Shown here in pieces: positions 37,628 through 47,110 of a stretch of 64,000 nucleotides of DNA. The stretch comes from Hyphomicrobiales bacterium (GTDB taxonomy: Bacteria > Pseudomonadota > Alphaproteobacteria > Rhizobiales > Rhizobiaceae). How positions within the stretch are numbered: position 1 is the first letter of the stretch; the number at the start of each line of letters is the position of its first letter. A program made the translations under genes and the position numbers. The notes below the pieces were generated by a model. That model was given only the letters and a program-made list of their open reading frames with translations. It did no database searches and was not told the origin of the DNA. The DNA lies in the NCBI GenBank assembly GCA_900469475.1, contig UBXG01000008.1:186526-250525 (forward strand), written 5' to 3'.

Positions 37628-38419
37628 CTAGATGAAGCGCGACAGGAAGCTTCTGGTGCGGGGATGCTGCGGATTGCCGATCACATCCTCCGGCTTGCCC
37701 TGCTCAACGATCTTGCCGCCATCCATGAAGACGACTCGGTCGGCCGCTTCGCGGGCGAAGCCGATCTCGTGGGTGACGACGATCATCGTCAGGCCTTGGC
37801 TGGCAAGGTCGCGCATGGTGGCGAGCACTTCGCCGACGAGTTCCGGATCGAGCGCCGAGGTCGGTTCGTCGAAGAGCATCAGCTTCGGCTTGATCGCCAG
37901 CGCTCTTGCAATCGCCACGCGCTGCTGCTGGCCGCCGGAGAGTTGCCGGGGGTAGTTGTGAGCCTTGGCCGACAAGCCAACGCGGTCGAGCAATGCCAGC
38001 GCATTCTCGGTTGCCTGCTTGCGGCTTTCGCCATGAATGCCGATCGGCGCCTCAATGACATTCTGCAGCGCTGTCATATGCGGATAGAGATTGAACTGCT
38101 GGAACACCATGCCGATCTTGCGCCGCTGCAGCGCGATCGCATGGCTGGAGAGCTTGACCAGCCGGCCCTTGTTCAGCCGATAGCCGATCTGCTCGCCATC
38201 CACCTCTATCGAGCCGCGATTGATCGATTCCAGATGGTTGATGCAGCGCAGGAAAGTGGATTTGCCGGAACCGGACGGCCCGAGAATGACGACGACTTCA
38301 CCGGGCGTCACATCGAGGTCGATGCCTTTCAGGACTTCAAGATGTTCGAAGGACTTGTGGACGTTTCGCGCCTGTACCAGGGGGCTGGCGTTGACGATTG
38401 AGTTCACGGAAGCGTTCAT
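37628..38419 (-). CDS. polar amino-acid ABC transporter ATP-binding protein
   Basis: A 263-residue ATPase with Walker [10 protein letters not shown] (about 47-55), Q-loop FQQFNLYPH, signature LSGGQQQR, Walker B LMLFDEP and switch His (VTHEIGFA). It is of the polar amino-acid uptake type (HisP/GlnQ). It overlaps the permease gene by four bases, so subunits are made in coupled fashion. It powers import for the substrate-binding protein encoded two genes upstream. Confidence 0.95.
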   Translation of the reverse strand: MNASVNSIVNASPLVQARNVHKSFEHLEVLKGIDLDVTPGEVVVILGPSGSGKSTFLRCINHLESINRGSIEVDGEQIGYRLNKGRLVKLSSHAIALQRRKIGMVFQQFNLYPHMTALQNVIEAPIGIHGESRKQATENALALLDRVGLSAKAHNYPRQLSGGQQQRVAIARALAIKPKLMLFDEPTSALDPELVGEVLATMRDLASQGLTMIVVTHEIGFAREAADRVVFMDGGKIVEQGKPEDVIGNPQHPRTRSFLSRFI

Positions 38420-39360
38420 TGGCCTGCCTCCTGTGCCGGCACAAGCGCGGGCGTGCCGTCTGCTGCCACCTTCGTCCCGCTGGTGCGGCGGTCGGCGCGG
38501 CTATAGTAGCGCTCGATATAGCTCTGGCCGATATTCAGCACCGACGTAATCAGCAGATACCAGATGACGGCGACGAGCAGCATCGGGACGACCTCAAAGG
38601 TGCGGTTATAGATCGACTGCACTGAATAAAGCAGATCGGCCATGGCGATGACGCTGACGAGCGAGGTCGCCTTGATCATGCTGATCAACTGATTGCCGGT
38701 TGGCGGCACGATGGAGCGCATAGCCTGGGGGATGATGATGCGGCGCAGCGCCCGAATACGTGTCATGCCGAAGGCTTCAGCGGTCTCGAACTGGCCTCTG
38801 TCGACCGAAAGCAGGCCGCCGCGGATGATTTCGGCCATGTAGGCGGCTTCGTTCAGAGCAAGGCCGGCGATGGCAGCCGTCATCGGGCTGATGACGGAAT
38901 TCGTGTCCCAGCTGACGAAGGTCGGGCCGAAGGGAATGCCGATCGATAGCGTCGGGAAGAGCGTCGAAAGATTGTACCAGAAGATCAGCTGCACGAGCAG
39001 CGGCGTGCCGCGGAAGAACCAGATGAACAGGGAGGCGAGCGTGCTTGCCAGGGTGTCTTTCGACATGCGGGCAATCGCCAGCAACAGGCCGAAGACGATG
39101 CCGAGCACCATGGCGACGACGGTCAGCCCGAGCGAGACATAGAGGCCGCTGATGACGACGGGGTCGAAGAAGTACTGGGCGACGACATGCCAGCCGAAGT
39201 TTTCATTGCGCGCGACCGACCAGGCCCAATAGGCCGCGATCGCAAGGGTAACGATCCAGGCTGCCACACGACCCTTCGGGAACGGTGTGTGGGCATTCGC
39301 CACATCCCGCTCCCCCGCATCGCCGGAAGGCGATGCGTTGTTTCTGGAGTTCGAGCTCAT
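38416..39360 (-). CDS. polar amino-acid ABC transporter permease
   Basis: A 314-residue permease with five to six membrane helices and the HisMQ-type EAA loop ([32 protein letters not shown]). The N-terminal 30 residues are polar and cytosolic, the C-terminal 25 polar and charged. A single permease gene is present, so it probably forms a homodimer. Its stop overlaps the ATPase start; its own start overlaps the stop of the binding-protein gene. Confidence 0.94.
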   Translation of the reverse strand: MSSNSRNNASPSGDAGERDVANAHTPFPKGRVAAWIVTLAIAAYWAWSVARNENFGWHVVAQYFFDPVVISGLYVSLGLTVVAMVLGIVFGLLLAIARMSKDTLASTLASLFIWFFRGTPLLVQLIFWYNLSTLFPTLSIGIPFGPTFVSWDTNSVISPMTAAIAGLALNEAAYMAEIIRGGLLSVDRGQFETAEAFGMTRIRALRRIIIPQAMRSIVPPTGNQLISMIKATSLVSVIAMADLLYSVQSIYNRTFEVVPMLLVAVIWYLLITSVLNIGQSYIERYYSRADRRTSGTKVAADGTPALVPAQEAGQ

Positions 39361-40247
39361 TTCGGCAACGTCCCGCCAAGATTGATACCGGGTTCCTTGA
39401 TCATGTTGTTCTCAAGGCCCCATTTTTTCATAATGGCGGCATAGGTGCCGTTGTCCATAAGAACCTTGACGGCCTCCTTGAGGATCGGACCGAGCGGCGA
39501 GCCTTTCGGCACGACGGCACCTTGATAGAGATCCTCGAAACCGTTTTTCTGGCCGACGCCCGTTAATTCGAGCTGGCCGTTCGCCTGCGAGACGAAATAG
39601 GTGAGCGGCGCCTGCGAAGAGAAGAAGGCATCGGAGCGCTTGGAGCGGACGGCGAGGATCGAGCTCGGCTGGTCGGTGAAGGACTGGACCTCGATTGCAC
39701 CCTTGCCATCAGTCTTGCACTTCTCGGCCTGCACCTGGATCACCTTTTCGGCCGATCCGCCGGCCATGACGGCGATGCGCTGGCCGCAGGCGCTATCGAG
39801 CGAGGTAATGCCCTTCGGATTGCCCTTCTGGACGGCGAAGACGACGAATTCCTGCACCCAGTCGACGAAATCATTGGCTTCCTCGCGGCTCTTGAAATCG
39901 CCGATCGGGCCGAAGGCAAATTGATAGCGGCCGGAATTGATGCCGGCGAGGATGGCGGGCAGACCGCTGACGCTTTCATGCTCGATCTTCACGCCAAGCA
40001 CCTCGCCGATCGCGTCGGTCAGATCGGCGCTGGCGCCGGTCAGCTTGGTGCCGGTGACGATTTCATAGGGAGGGAAAGAGCCGTTGTTGACGGAGATCAT
40101 TTTGCCCGATGTGCGGATCGCTTCCGGCAGCTTGGCTTGCAGGTCCTTGTTGACCGAAAGTTTCGGCAGGCTCGCATCCTCGGCGAAGGCGGCGCCCGAC
40201 ATCATCAGGCTTGCCAGGGCGAGGTAGGTCATTTTCTTCAGCGACAT
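39357..40247 (-). CDS. polar amino-acid ABC transporter substrate-binding protein
   Basis: A 296-residue periplasmic binding protein. The ATG at 40247 has an AAGGGGA site and gives a clean signal peptide (about 1-22, ending AFA); the longer in-frame extension upstream is not used. The mature protein is an SBP_bac_3-type type-2 periplasmic binding protein (SVNNGSFPPYEIVTG, QFAFGPIGDFKSREE). The ligand is unknown; the downstream M20 enzyme suggests an N-acyl amino acid. Confidence 0.93.
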   Translation of the reverse strand: MSLKKMTYLALASLMMSGAAFAEDASLPKLSVNKDLQAKLPEAIRTSGKMISVNNGSFPPYEIVTGTKLTGASADLTDAIGEVLGVKIEHESVSGLPAILAGINSGRYQFAFGPIGDFKSREEANDFVDWVQEFVVFAVQKGNPKGITSLDSACGQRIAVMAGGSAEKVIQVQAEKCKTDGKGAIEVQSFTDQPSSILAVRSKRSDAFFSSQAPLTYFVSQANGQLELTGVGQKNGFEDLYQGAVVPKGSPLGPILKEAVKVLMDNGTYAAIMKKWGLENNMIKEPGINLGGTLPK

Positions 40248-40291
40248 GTTCATTCCCCTTTTTGCTTTGTGTCTCTGATATGATGTGGTCG

Positions 40292-41269
40292 TCAGGCAGC
40301 GCTTGTCCGGCTGCCGTCGACGTCGAACGGGAAGAGTTCCTCCGGCGTCATCAGCCGCGGCAGGATGCCCTGCACATGCAGCTCCTCGGCGAAATCGGCG
40401 ATCATCTTGCGGTTGGCGGCAAAGCCGCTCGCATCCCACCCTTCGGGCAGCTCGGTGGCCGATTTCAACAGTTCGTCGAGCATGAAGGGCGTGGTTTCGG
40501 CATATTTGCGCCGCTTGCTGAGCCACATGCGCTGCGATTCGTCGATCAACCTGCTCAATTCGGCAATGACCCAGGGATGCTCGGCGACGATCTCAGCCTT
40601 CAGGCCGATCAGGTGCATCCCCGGTACATAGCCCACATCGGCAAAATAGCGATGCTCGGCCGCGCGGAAATCGGGCAGGAGCTGGCGGAAGCCGGAGTTG
40701 CCGGCGAAATAGCCGTCCGGCATGAAGGGCGTGAAGATCGCGTCAAGCAGCCCTTCCTTCAGCAGGTCCACCATCGGCCTTTCGCCGGGTGCCGCCTCTA
40801 TGCGGCCGGGACGGCCAAAGCCATCAAGGCGGTCGGTGATCGGATGGGCTTCAGTGAGGCGGCCGGCATACCATATGGCATCTTCGACGCCGACGCCTTC
40901 GCGGCGTAGCGCTGCCCGCGTCCAGGTATTGCCGGAGTCGCGCCAGCCGGTGACGCCGATACGCTTGCCGGCCAATTGGGCGAAGCTCGTGATCGGGCTT
41001 TCCTTGGTCGTGATGACGCAGCGATGGCGGAAGCCGCGCATGATGAAGTTCGGTATGCCGACCACGCTCTCGTCGCCGTCGATGCGCATCTGCGTGTAGC
41101 GGCTGAAGGATGTTTCCGCCGCGTCATAGGCGTCGCTCTTCCCAACATGCGAGACCAGCGTGCCGACCCGATCCACCTTGATGTCGAGTTTCGGGGAGGA
41201 GACATCGCCCAGGACTAAAGGCGTCATATAGTCCCAGTCGCGGAGGGCAAGGCGGAGAGTAAGGGGCAT
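40292..41269 (-). CDS. 4,5-dihydroxyphthalate decarboxylase-like (PBP-fold) protein
   Basis: A 325-residue protein of the Pht5-like/NMT1-type fold (opening LTLRLALRDWDYMTPLVLGDV; KRIGVTGWRDSGNTWTRAAL; the FADVGYVPGMHLIGLK block). It has no signal peptide. It could be a cytosolic decarboxylase for an aromatic acid, or a binding protein that lost export. The start at 41269 avoids a longer frame that would cross the divergent promoter. It is the first gene of the operon, divergent from the MocR-type regulator. Confidence 0.75.
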   Translation of the reverse strand: MPLTLRLALRDWDYMTPLVLGDVSSPKLDIKVDRVGTLVSHVGKSDAYDAAETSFSRYTQMRIDGDESVVGIPNFIMRGFRHRCVITTKESPITSFAQLAGKRIGVTGWRDSGNTWTRAALRREGVGVEDAIWYAGRLTEAHPITDRLDGFGRPGRIEAAPGERPMVDLLKEGLLDAIFTPFMPDGYFAGNSGFRQLLPDFRAAEHRYFADVGYVPGMHLIGLKAEIVAEHPWVIAELSRLIDESQRMWLSKRRKYAETTPFMLDELLKSATELPEGWDASGFAANRKMIADFAEELHVQGILPRLMTPEELFPFDVDGSRTSAA

Positions 41270-41308
41270 GAAATTCACTCGCGGGAAAACTTGTTTTCTC
41301 AACGAGTA

Positions 41309-41354
41309 AATGTTCAATATAAGTCGATCAAATGTTATTATGTTATTGAACATT
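41309..41354. promoter_or_regulatory. long AATGTTCAAT...ATTGAACATT dyad in divergent promoter
   Basis: AATGTTCAAT (41309-41318) and ATTGAACATT (41345-41354) are perfect inverted repeats 26 bases apart. They lie between the MocR-type regulator (start 41370) and the operon starting at 41269, the place expected for the operator of both. The whole spacer is AT-rich. Confidence 0.8.
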
Positions 41355-41369
41355 AAAAATGGTGTCAAA

Positions 41370-42698
41370 ATGAGCGAAGAGCGGGATGCGAAATGGTTTG
41401 CCTCACAATTGAGCGATCGGACCATCCGTGGCATCGCGCTTGAAACGAGCGCGCTCATTCGCGCTGGCGCCCTGCCTGTTGGCACCAAGCTGCCGCCGAT
41501 CCGCGACCTCGCCTTTGTCCTTGGCGTGAGCCCGGCGACCCTGTCGGAAGCCTGGAGCGAACTCAGACGTCAGAAGATCATCAGCGGACGCGGCAGGAAT
41601 GGCACATGGGTCAGCGGCGACCGCTTCGTCGCCAAGCCGGCGCGGTTAGCAAGTGTCGGCGATTACGGTTCCGACGCCCTCAATCTGACAGCAGCCGTTC
41701 CCGATGTTCGCCTGCTGCCAAAGCTGGAGGCGGCGATGGCCTATGGCGCCTCGGCCGAAAATCTCAACAGCTACGAGCGCAGCCGCATCCTGCCGGAGCT
41801 TGAGCGCGAGGTCAGGAAGACATGGCCCTATGAGCCGGAGGCGTTCCTGGCGACCAATGGCGGCTATAATGCCGTCTACACCCTGATCAACGCCCTCGTC
41901 ATGCCGGGTGCTGCCGTTGCGATCGAAGATCCGACGGGCATGCGGCTTCTCGATATTCTCGAGGATCGGGGCGCCCGCATCATTCCGGTGAAATGCGACG
42001 GGGAGGGGCCGCTGCCGGCCTCGCTGGAAGAAGCGCTAAAATATCGCCCGGTCGCTTTCATCTTCCAGCCGCGCATCCATTCCGTCACCGGCCAGAGCGT
42101 GAGCCCGGCACGCATGGCAAGCCTCACGGAGATCCTTCGCGACAAGGATACGCTGATCGTCGAGGACGATGGCATTGCCGATATCTCGACGGCACCACGT
42201 CATTCGATGGGACATCTCTTTCCGGATCGGGTCATCCATATTCTGTCTTACTCGAAGACGCACGGGCCGGACCTGCGCCTCGCCGTATTGTCGAGCTCAC
42301 GGGCGATCATCGACCAGATCCAGTCCTATCGCAGCTTTAGTTCCGGCTGGACCAGCCGTATCCTGCAGGCGGCGGCTGCCTGGCTGCTGCGCGATCCGGC
42401 GACGGCATCGTGCCTGGATCATGCCCGCAGGACCTATCGGGAACGCCGCGCAGGGCTCATCGATGCGCTTTGCGAGCGCGGCGTCGATGCGTGGCACGGA
42501 GAGGGATTATGTGCCTGGGTGCCGGTCTCGTCGGAGCCTTTCGCGATGGTGACGCTTGCTGCCCGAGGCATCGCGGTGCATCCCGGTGCAAAATTCTCGA
42601 TCCTGCCCAGCAGCCACTTGCGCGTTGCGACGGCCAATCTTTCGGAGCGGTGTGACGAGGTCGCCGATGCCATCGCACTTGCCGCCGTCCACACGTGA
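41370..42698 (+). CDS. MocR-type (GntR/aminotransferase) regulator
   Basis: A 442-residue fusion of an N-terminal GntR winged helix-turn-helix (about 20-80; GTKLPPIRDLAFVLGVSPATLSEAW) and a C-terminal class I aminotransferase fold. The PLP-binding lysine is in SYSKTHGPDLR. MocR proteins sense a PLP-linked amine or amino acid and control neighbouring uptake or catabolic genes. The start at 41370 follows the dyad; an upstream in-frame start would overlap it. It is divergent from the ABC/M20 operon, its most likely target. Confidence 0.9.
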   Translation: MSEERDAKWFASQLSDRTIRGIALETSALIRAGALPVGTKLPPIRDLAFVLGVSPATLSEAWSELRRQKIISGRGRNGTWVSGDRFVAKPARLASVGDYGSDALNLTAAVPDVRLLPKLEAAMAYGASAENLNSYERSRILPELEREVRKTWPYEPEAFLATNGGYNAVYTLINALVMPGAAVAIEDPTGMRLLDILEDRGARIIPVKCDGEGPLPASLEEALKYRPVAFIFQPRIHSVTGQSVSPARMASLTEILRDKDTLIVEDDGIADISTAPRHSMGHLFPDRVIHILSYSKTHGPDLRLAVLSSSRAIIDQIQSYRSFSSGWTSRILQAAAAWLLRDPATASCLDHARRTYRERRAGLIDALCERGVDAWHGEGLCAWVPVSSEPFAMVTLAARGIAVHPGAKFSILPSSHLRVATANLSERCDEVADAIALAAVHT

Positions 42699-42711
42699 TC
42701 TCCGGAGACAG

Positions 42712-43782
42712 TCAGCCGCGTTGGCTGGCTTCGATGCCTTTGTGAGCGCCTTTCGAGGCGCCGATATAGCGAACCAGGATTTCAGCAAGCTTGGCAGAGA
42801 CGAACGCGATGATGGAAATCGCGACGAGATAGATCGCGATGTAGACGGCCTGCGGTAAGTGGGTATCGCGCATCAGATGCCCGTAAATCTCAGTGAAGCC
42901 GCGATGGCACATATAGATGGGATAGGAGAGATAGCCGAGAAAGATACCGAGCCGTTGCAGCCTCTCTGGCAGTTCCAGCATCGTGCCGGCAAGGACGATG
43001 AGCGGCGAGATCAGGATGCAGAAAACAAGCGCGTATTTCAGCGAATAGGTGGGGAGAAACAGCAAGATTAAGATCACCGCAATGGGCAGCAGGGCGGCAT
43101 AGCTGTTCATGGTCCAGCCAATCGCGGTGCTGTTTCGAAGCCGGTAGATGATCATTCCGAGCGTGAAGGAAAAGAAGACGCGGGCAAAGCCGCCGTCCAC
43201 CGAGTGCCATTCCCAGCCCAGATCGAGCGATTTGTGCAGGAAGACGGAGCCGATCAGCAGCGCCAGAGATGCAGTGGCTATGAGGATCAGGCTCCGCGTT
43301 TTCAATCTGAACAGCACGAGCGCGAATATGAGATTGGCCAGCAGCTCCCAAAATAGCGACCAGGCGGGGCCATTCAGCGGATAAAGCGCCAAGATGTCGC
43401 CCGCCGACCGCGTCAGAAAACTCGGCGAAGGCAGCATGAATATGGTCGTAAGGATGCTCGCGGCAAGATCGGCCCGTCCGACACCGGATGCCTGCCAGTG
43501 CAGCAGCAATTGCACAAGGCCGTAGACGCTGCCGATGAGGAAGAGCGGATAGAGACGCGCGTAGCGAGCCTTCATGAAGGCCAGCACGGTCATGCCGCTC
43601 GCGAGTTTTTCACCATAGGCCCTGGCAATCACGAAGCCGCTGAGCACGAAGAAAAAATCGACCGCGATATAGGCCGAAGGCGCATAGGGCCTGTCGAGGT
43701 GATAGACGACGACGGCGAATGCCGCCAGACCGCGCATCGCATCCAGGGCGGCATATCTGTGTCTCGTTGCATCAGCCGGCAT
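42712..43782 (-). CDS. acyltransferase-3 membrane protein (surface polysaccharide)
   Basis: A 356-residue polytopic membrane protein of the acyltransferase-3 family (YAALDAMRGLAAFAVVVYHL at the N-terminus, IAVDFFFVLSGFVIARAYG, and FLGYLSYPIYMCHRGF near the C-terminus). It O-acetylates or O-acylates a cell-surface glycan. It is the last gene of a three-gene polysaccharide set and is intact, unlike the broken homologue at 30112. Confidence 0.88.
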   Translation of the reverse strand: MPADATRHRYAALDAMRGLAAFAVVVYHLDRPYAPSAYIAVDFFFVLSGFVIARAYGEKLASGMTVLAFMKARYARLYPLFLIGSVYGLVQLLLHWQASGVGRADLAASILTTIFMLPSPSFLTRSAGDILALYPLNGPAWSLFWELLANLIFALVLFRLKTRSLILIATASLALLIGSVFLHKSLDLGWEWHSVDGGFARVFFSFTLGMIIYRLRNSTAIGWTMNSYAALLPIAVILILLFLPTYSLKYALVFCILISPLIVLAGTMLELPERLQRLGIFLGYLSYPIYMCHRGFTEIYGHLMRDTHLPQAVYIAIYLVAISIIAFVSAKLAEILVRYIGASKGAHKGIEASQRG

Positions 43783-43819
43783 TGATCGAAACCTCGTGAG
43801 GGGAAAGGTTACGCCTAAG

Positions 43820-44635
43820 CTATCCGGCGGCCCGCGCGCCGAAGAACTCGTTTCTAAGGTTGCGATCGAGCGGGCGCACCCGCGAAAGGTTGCCCAGGAA
43901 CTGGCGCGGACTTGTCAGCACCGACCGGTTGAGGAAATGGGTCCTGATGAGATTGGAGGATTTGCTGTGGGCGCCGGCATGGCCGACCCGATAGATCGCG
44001 CCGCGGAAGGGCAGCGAGCCGAGCGGAGAGCCGGCGTCGGCCAGCAGCTTGCCGATGCGCACGTGGCTGCCGAGCATGGATTTGATATAATCGATCTCCG
44101 CATCCTCGAAGGTCGCCGGCAAGCGATAGAGATCGGAGCGAATGATCAGCGACGTGCCGCAATAATTGGCGAAGTCGTTGTGATGCATAAGCAGCCTGCC
44201 GCCTTCGTTCCAAAGATAGCCTCGGTTGATTTTCCAGCCGTTGGCATCGCTATTTCCAGCCGCGAAATCCACGATGTTGGCGCTGACGAAATCATCGTCG
44301 TCGACGATCATGAAGAAACGGGTATCCCGCGCGGATAGCATGCCGCTCAGGACGCGACGGCCCTTGTCCAGCCGGAATGCGTCATAGACCTTCTCGCGAT
44401 CGGCGCCGTTGATGTCATGCAGCTGGTTGGGCGGGAAGGTCACGCGTTCTGCCGTAAAATTCGGCGGCAGATCCGGCAGATCGGCGCCTTCATTGGCGAC
44501 GACAACGCCGCGCCAGTTTTTGTTGGACTGCCCGGCGATCGATGCGATCGTTTGGGACAGCCGCCGTTTCAGCGCCGGCCAATCATTGGAATTGGCCTGA
44601 TGGCGAACGGGAATGATGAACGTAACCAGTGTCAT
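43820..44635 (-). CDS. glycosyltransferase (GT-A, family 2-like)
   Basis: A 271-residue cytosolic protein. The N-terminus (VTFIIPVRHQ, DWPALKRRLSQTIASIAGQ) and the acidic VDDDDF motif near residue 115 mark a GT-A sugar transferase using a nucleotide sugar. It lies between a flippase and an acyltransferase and presumably adds a sugar to the same glycan. The exact linkage is unknown. Confidence 0.82.
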   Translation of the reverse strand: MTLVTFIIPVRHQANSNDWPALKRRLSQTIASIAGQSNKNWRGVVVANEGADLPDLPPNFTAERVTFPPNQLHDINGADREKVYDAFRLDKGRRVLSGMLSARDTRFFMIVDDDDFVSANIVDFAAGNSDANGWKINRGYLWNEGGRLLMHHNDFANYCGTSLIIRSDLYRLPATFEDAEIDYIKSMLGSHVRIGKLLADAGSPLGSLPFRGAIYRVGHAGAHSKSSNLIRTHFLNRSVLTSPRQFLGNLSRVRPLDRNLRNEFFGARAAG

Positions 44636-44707
44636 GAGGCGCCTTTCCGACTTGGTATTCTATCGCGAGATGGAATGAGCCTTTTCCGTCCTTGTTCGCG
44701 ACGACTG

Positions 44708-46204
44708 CTACTGTGCCTTCGCGCGACGGCCTTGCAGCGTCGTTCGCACGAGGAAGAGGACCCTTTCCCTGCATAGGAGAAGGATGAGGGCCGAATAGGC
44801 GAGGCCACCGACTAGGACTTCACAGATAAGGCGTTCTGCCAGCGGTTGGTTGACTAGGGCCGACGAGATTGCCAGCACGGCGACAAGCATGCCGAGATAA
44901 GCGGCGATGGGCCTCAGGAACTGACCGAAATATTCCGCGATGCTGAGACCGATCAATCGCGACACCATCCACAGCGTCACCGGCCAGAGCATCACTACTC
45001 CGAGCATGAGACCGAAGACGACGGTTGTCACCCCATATTGGTGAAGAATGAGCACGGTGAGGATCGAGACGACGTTGCGCACCAGCTGATAGTAGAACCA
45101 CCAGTCGGATCTGCCCTGGCTGGTGATCAGGGAGGCCTGGATGATGCCGATACCGGCCATCAGGCCGATGACGCAGAAGAAACGAACCGGCCAGATGGCA
45201 GCGGCCCAGTGCGGTCCGAAGATCAGCGGAATGGCATCGTCGGCGACCGCCGCAAGCCCCATGAAGGCCGGGAAAGACACCAGCGAGCAGCCGAAGGTCG
45301 CCATGAGGAAGGCTTCGCGCACCTTGTCCTTATCATGCTGCAGCGAGGAGAGCAGCACGTGGCTGACCGAATTCAGCCCGCCCGCAACGACATTGTTGAG
45401 CATCTCGTAGAGCCGCCGGGCGAAATTATAGATACCGAGAGCGGCCGGGCTTACCAGCGTGCCGATGATCAGCTGGTCGAGATTCATGGTCTGGAGGAAT
45501 CGGTTGCCCGAGGCGAATATGCCGTAATGCAGCAATTCGCGCAGGCTCGAGAGCTTGATCCGGAAACCCGGCAGCCATCTTGCGCCCCAGAATGCGGCAA
45601 TACAGGCAGCAGCGGGAGCTGCGATCTGGGCAATTGCAAGCGCCCATAGCCCGAAACCGGCGAAGATCAGCGCAAGACAGATGGTCGCCGAAACGGTGGT
45701 GGCGATCGCCGTGCGGGCAGCTGCGAGATGGAAGGACATCGTGCGGCCGATCAGGGCGTTTGGCACGATGATCATCATGTCGAAGAAGATTTTCAGGCCG
45801 ATGATCAGCAGCAGCTTGACGATGTCGTCATGTCCGACCCAGTGGGCGAGAAACGGGGAAAGCAGAAACAGCGCGGCATAGAGGATTGCCGCGGAGGCGA
45901 AGGATAGCCAGAAGACAGTATCGAGGTGGCTGCGCCGAATGGATTTCTGCTGGATCAACGCCTCGCCGAAGGCCGTCGGGCCGAAACCGGAAGCGAAACT
46001 GACGATGGCGAAGGCGAGTGCGACCAGGCCGAAATCCTGGGGCAGAAGAAAACGCGAGGTGACGACGAAGACCAGGCTGTTGAGCGCCGTTGGGATCAAC
46101 GTGTCCAGCGCCGACCAGAAGGCGCCTCTCAATGCGGCCCGCGATCGATTCTCGCTCAGATGTTCAAAGACGACTTCATCCGCTTCGGAAGCCAGCAAAC
46201 GCAT
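44708..46204 (-). CDS. oligosaccharide flippase (polysaccharide biosynthesis)
   Basis: A 498-residue membrane protein with about 12-14 helices and the polysaccharide-synthesis flippase pattern (LNSLVFVVTSRFLLPQDFGLVALAFAIVSF; ALIQQKSIRRSHLDTVFWLS). It is a WzxC/RfbX-like exporter of lipid-linked sugar units across the inner membrane. It opens the minus-strand set with a glycosyltransferase and an acyltransferase. A TGTTGCATTGCAACA palindrome lies 136 bases upstream. Confidence 0.9.
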   Translation of the reverse strand: MRLLASEADEVVFEHLSENRSRAALRGAFWSALDTLIPTALNSLVFVVTSRFLLPQDFGLVALAFAIVSFASGFGPTAFGEALIQQKSIRRSHLDTVFWLSFASAAILYAALFLLSPFLAHWVGHDDIVKLLLIIGLKIFFDMMIIVPNALIGRTMSFHLAAARTAIATTVSATICLALIFAGFGLWALAIAQIAAPAAACIAAFWGARWLPGFRIKLSSLRELLHYGIFASGNRFLQTMNLDQLIIGTLVSPAALGIYNFARRLYEMLNNVVAGGLNSVSHVLLSSLQHDKDKVREAFLMATFGCSLVSFPAFMGLAAVADDAIPLIFGPHWAAAIWPVRFFCVIGLMAGIGIIQASLITSQGRSDWWFYYQLVRNVVSILTVLILHQYGVTTVVFGLMLGVVMLWPVTLWMVSRLIGLSIAEYFGQFLRPIAAYLGMLVAVLAISSALVNQPLAERLICEVLVGGLAYSALILLLCRERVLFLVRTTLQGRRAKAQ

Positions 46205-46339
46205 ACCTCGCCGTTTTTAGACCTTCGGCGAATGCCGGAAACAGGCGCCCGCCATTGCCGCTTCGCCGTCGCCCGATGAAACAGGACGGCGTGCTGGATG
46301 CATGATCTAGGCCAGCCCCTCGATTTGTCCAGGGAAAAT

Positions 46340-46354
46340 TGTTGCATTGCAACA
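46340..46354. promoter_or_regulatory. perfect 15-base palindrome upstream of the flippase
   Basis: TGTTGCATTGCAACA is a perfect odd palindrome centred on T46347. It lies in the spacer between the flippase and the DnaJ-domain gene. The TGC-rich halves recall PhaR/AniA-type sites of alphaproteobacteria, but that link is a guess. Confidence 0.55.
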
Positions 46355-46430
46355 TTGCGTTGCTGAAAGTGATGTGGCGATCAAGGCAAACGCGAAATTT
46401 GCCTCTTTCGAGCAGTGAAAAAGTGAGCTT

Positions 46431-47060
46431 CTACTGCGCGGCCGAGCGGACCCTTGGCTCGTCCCATTCGATCTCGGCAGCTGTTTCCGCTTCTTCCTGA
46501 GGCTCGTTCATCTCGTAAAGATAGCCTTCGAGCATGTCGCAGGCGCGTTCGGTGGCGCCGATCTTTGCTTCCGTTTCGCTGATGGCGGTGGCGATCGCTT
46601 TGATGCGGGCGCGCAGCATGTGGCCGACTACGTCTTTGCCCGGACGCTTGCCCAGCCGCTCTAAATGAAGGCCGATGCGATTGGAGTGTCGCTCGAGTTC
46701 GCTCTTGCTGAAATTCGCCTTGCGAATTTCTTCCTGAAGGCTCGCGCGCATTTTGGCGACCGGATCGAAGGTACCAGGTTCCCGTTCGTCAAGCACGACC
46801 TCTGTAATCAGCTTCTCGATCGCGACCAGCGCTTGCAGGTCGACAGCATCGGTCAGTTCGACATCATAGCCGGTATCGTCGAACACCTTGCGGCGTACGG
46901 GGTCGAGAAGAAGCTCGTAGGCCTTTTGCAGCCGCGCGAAAGCCTCGGTATCGCCGCCGGAATCCGGATGGGCTGCCTTCGCGCGCTTGCGATAAGCTGC
47001 CTTGATCTGCTCCTCGCCCGCATCGCGCGCAACGCCGAGAATATCGTAGGGATCAGTCAC
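46431..47060 (-). CDS. DnaJ-domain protein without zinc finger
   Basis: A 209-residue protein with a J domain at residues 4-65 carrying the HPD motif (KAAHPDSGGD), then a charged helical region and a short acidic tail. The Gly/Phe and zinc-finger domains of DnaJ are absent, so it is a minimal J protein that would stimulate an Hsp70 for a special client. The start is GTG with a CAGGAG site. The flanking genes give no clear partner. Confidence 0.88.
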   Translation of the reverse strand: MTDPYDILGVARDAGEEQIKAAYRKRAKAAHPDSGGDTEAFARLQKAYELLLDPVRRKVFDDTGYDVELTDAVDLQALVAIEKLITEVVLDEREPGTFDPVAKMRASLQEEIRKANFSKSELERHSNRIGLHLERLGKRPGKDVVGHMLRARIKAIATAISETEAKIGATERACDMLEGYLYEMNEPQEEAETAAEIEWDEPRVRSAAQ

Positions 47061-47110
47061 TCCAACTCCTGCCGCCGCTTATTCCTGTTTTAAGGCCCAG
47101 CCGCTGATAT

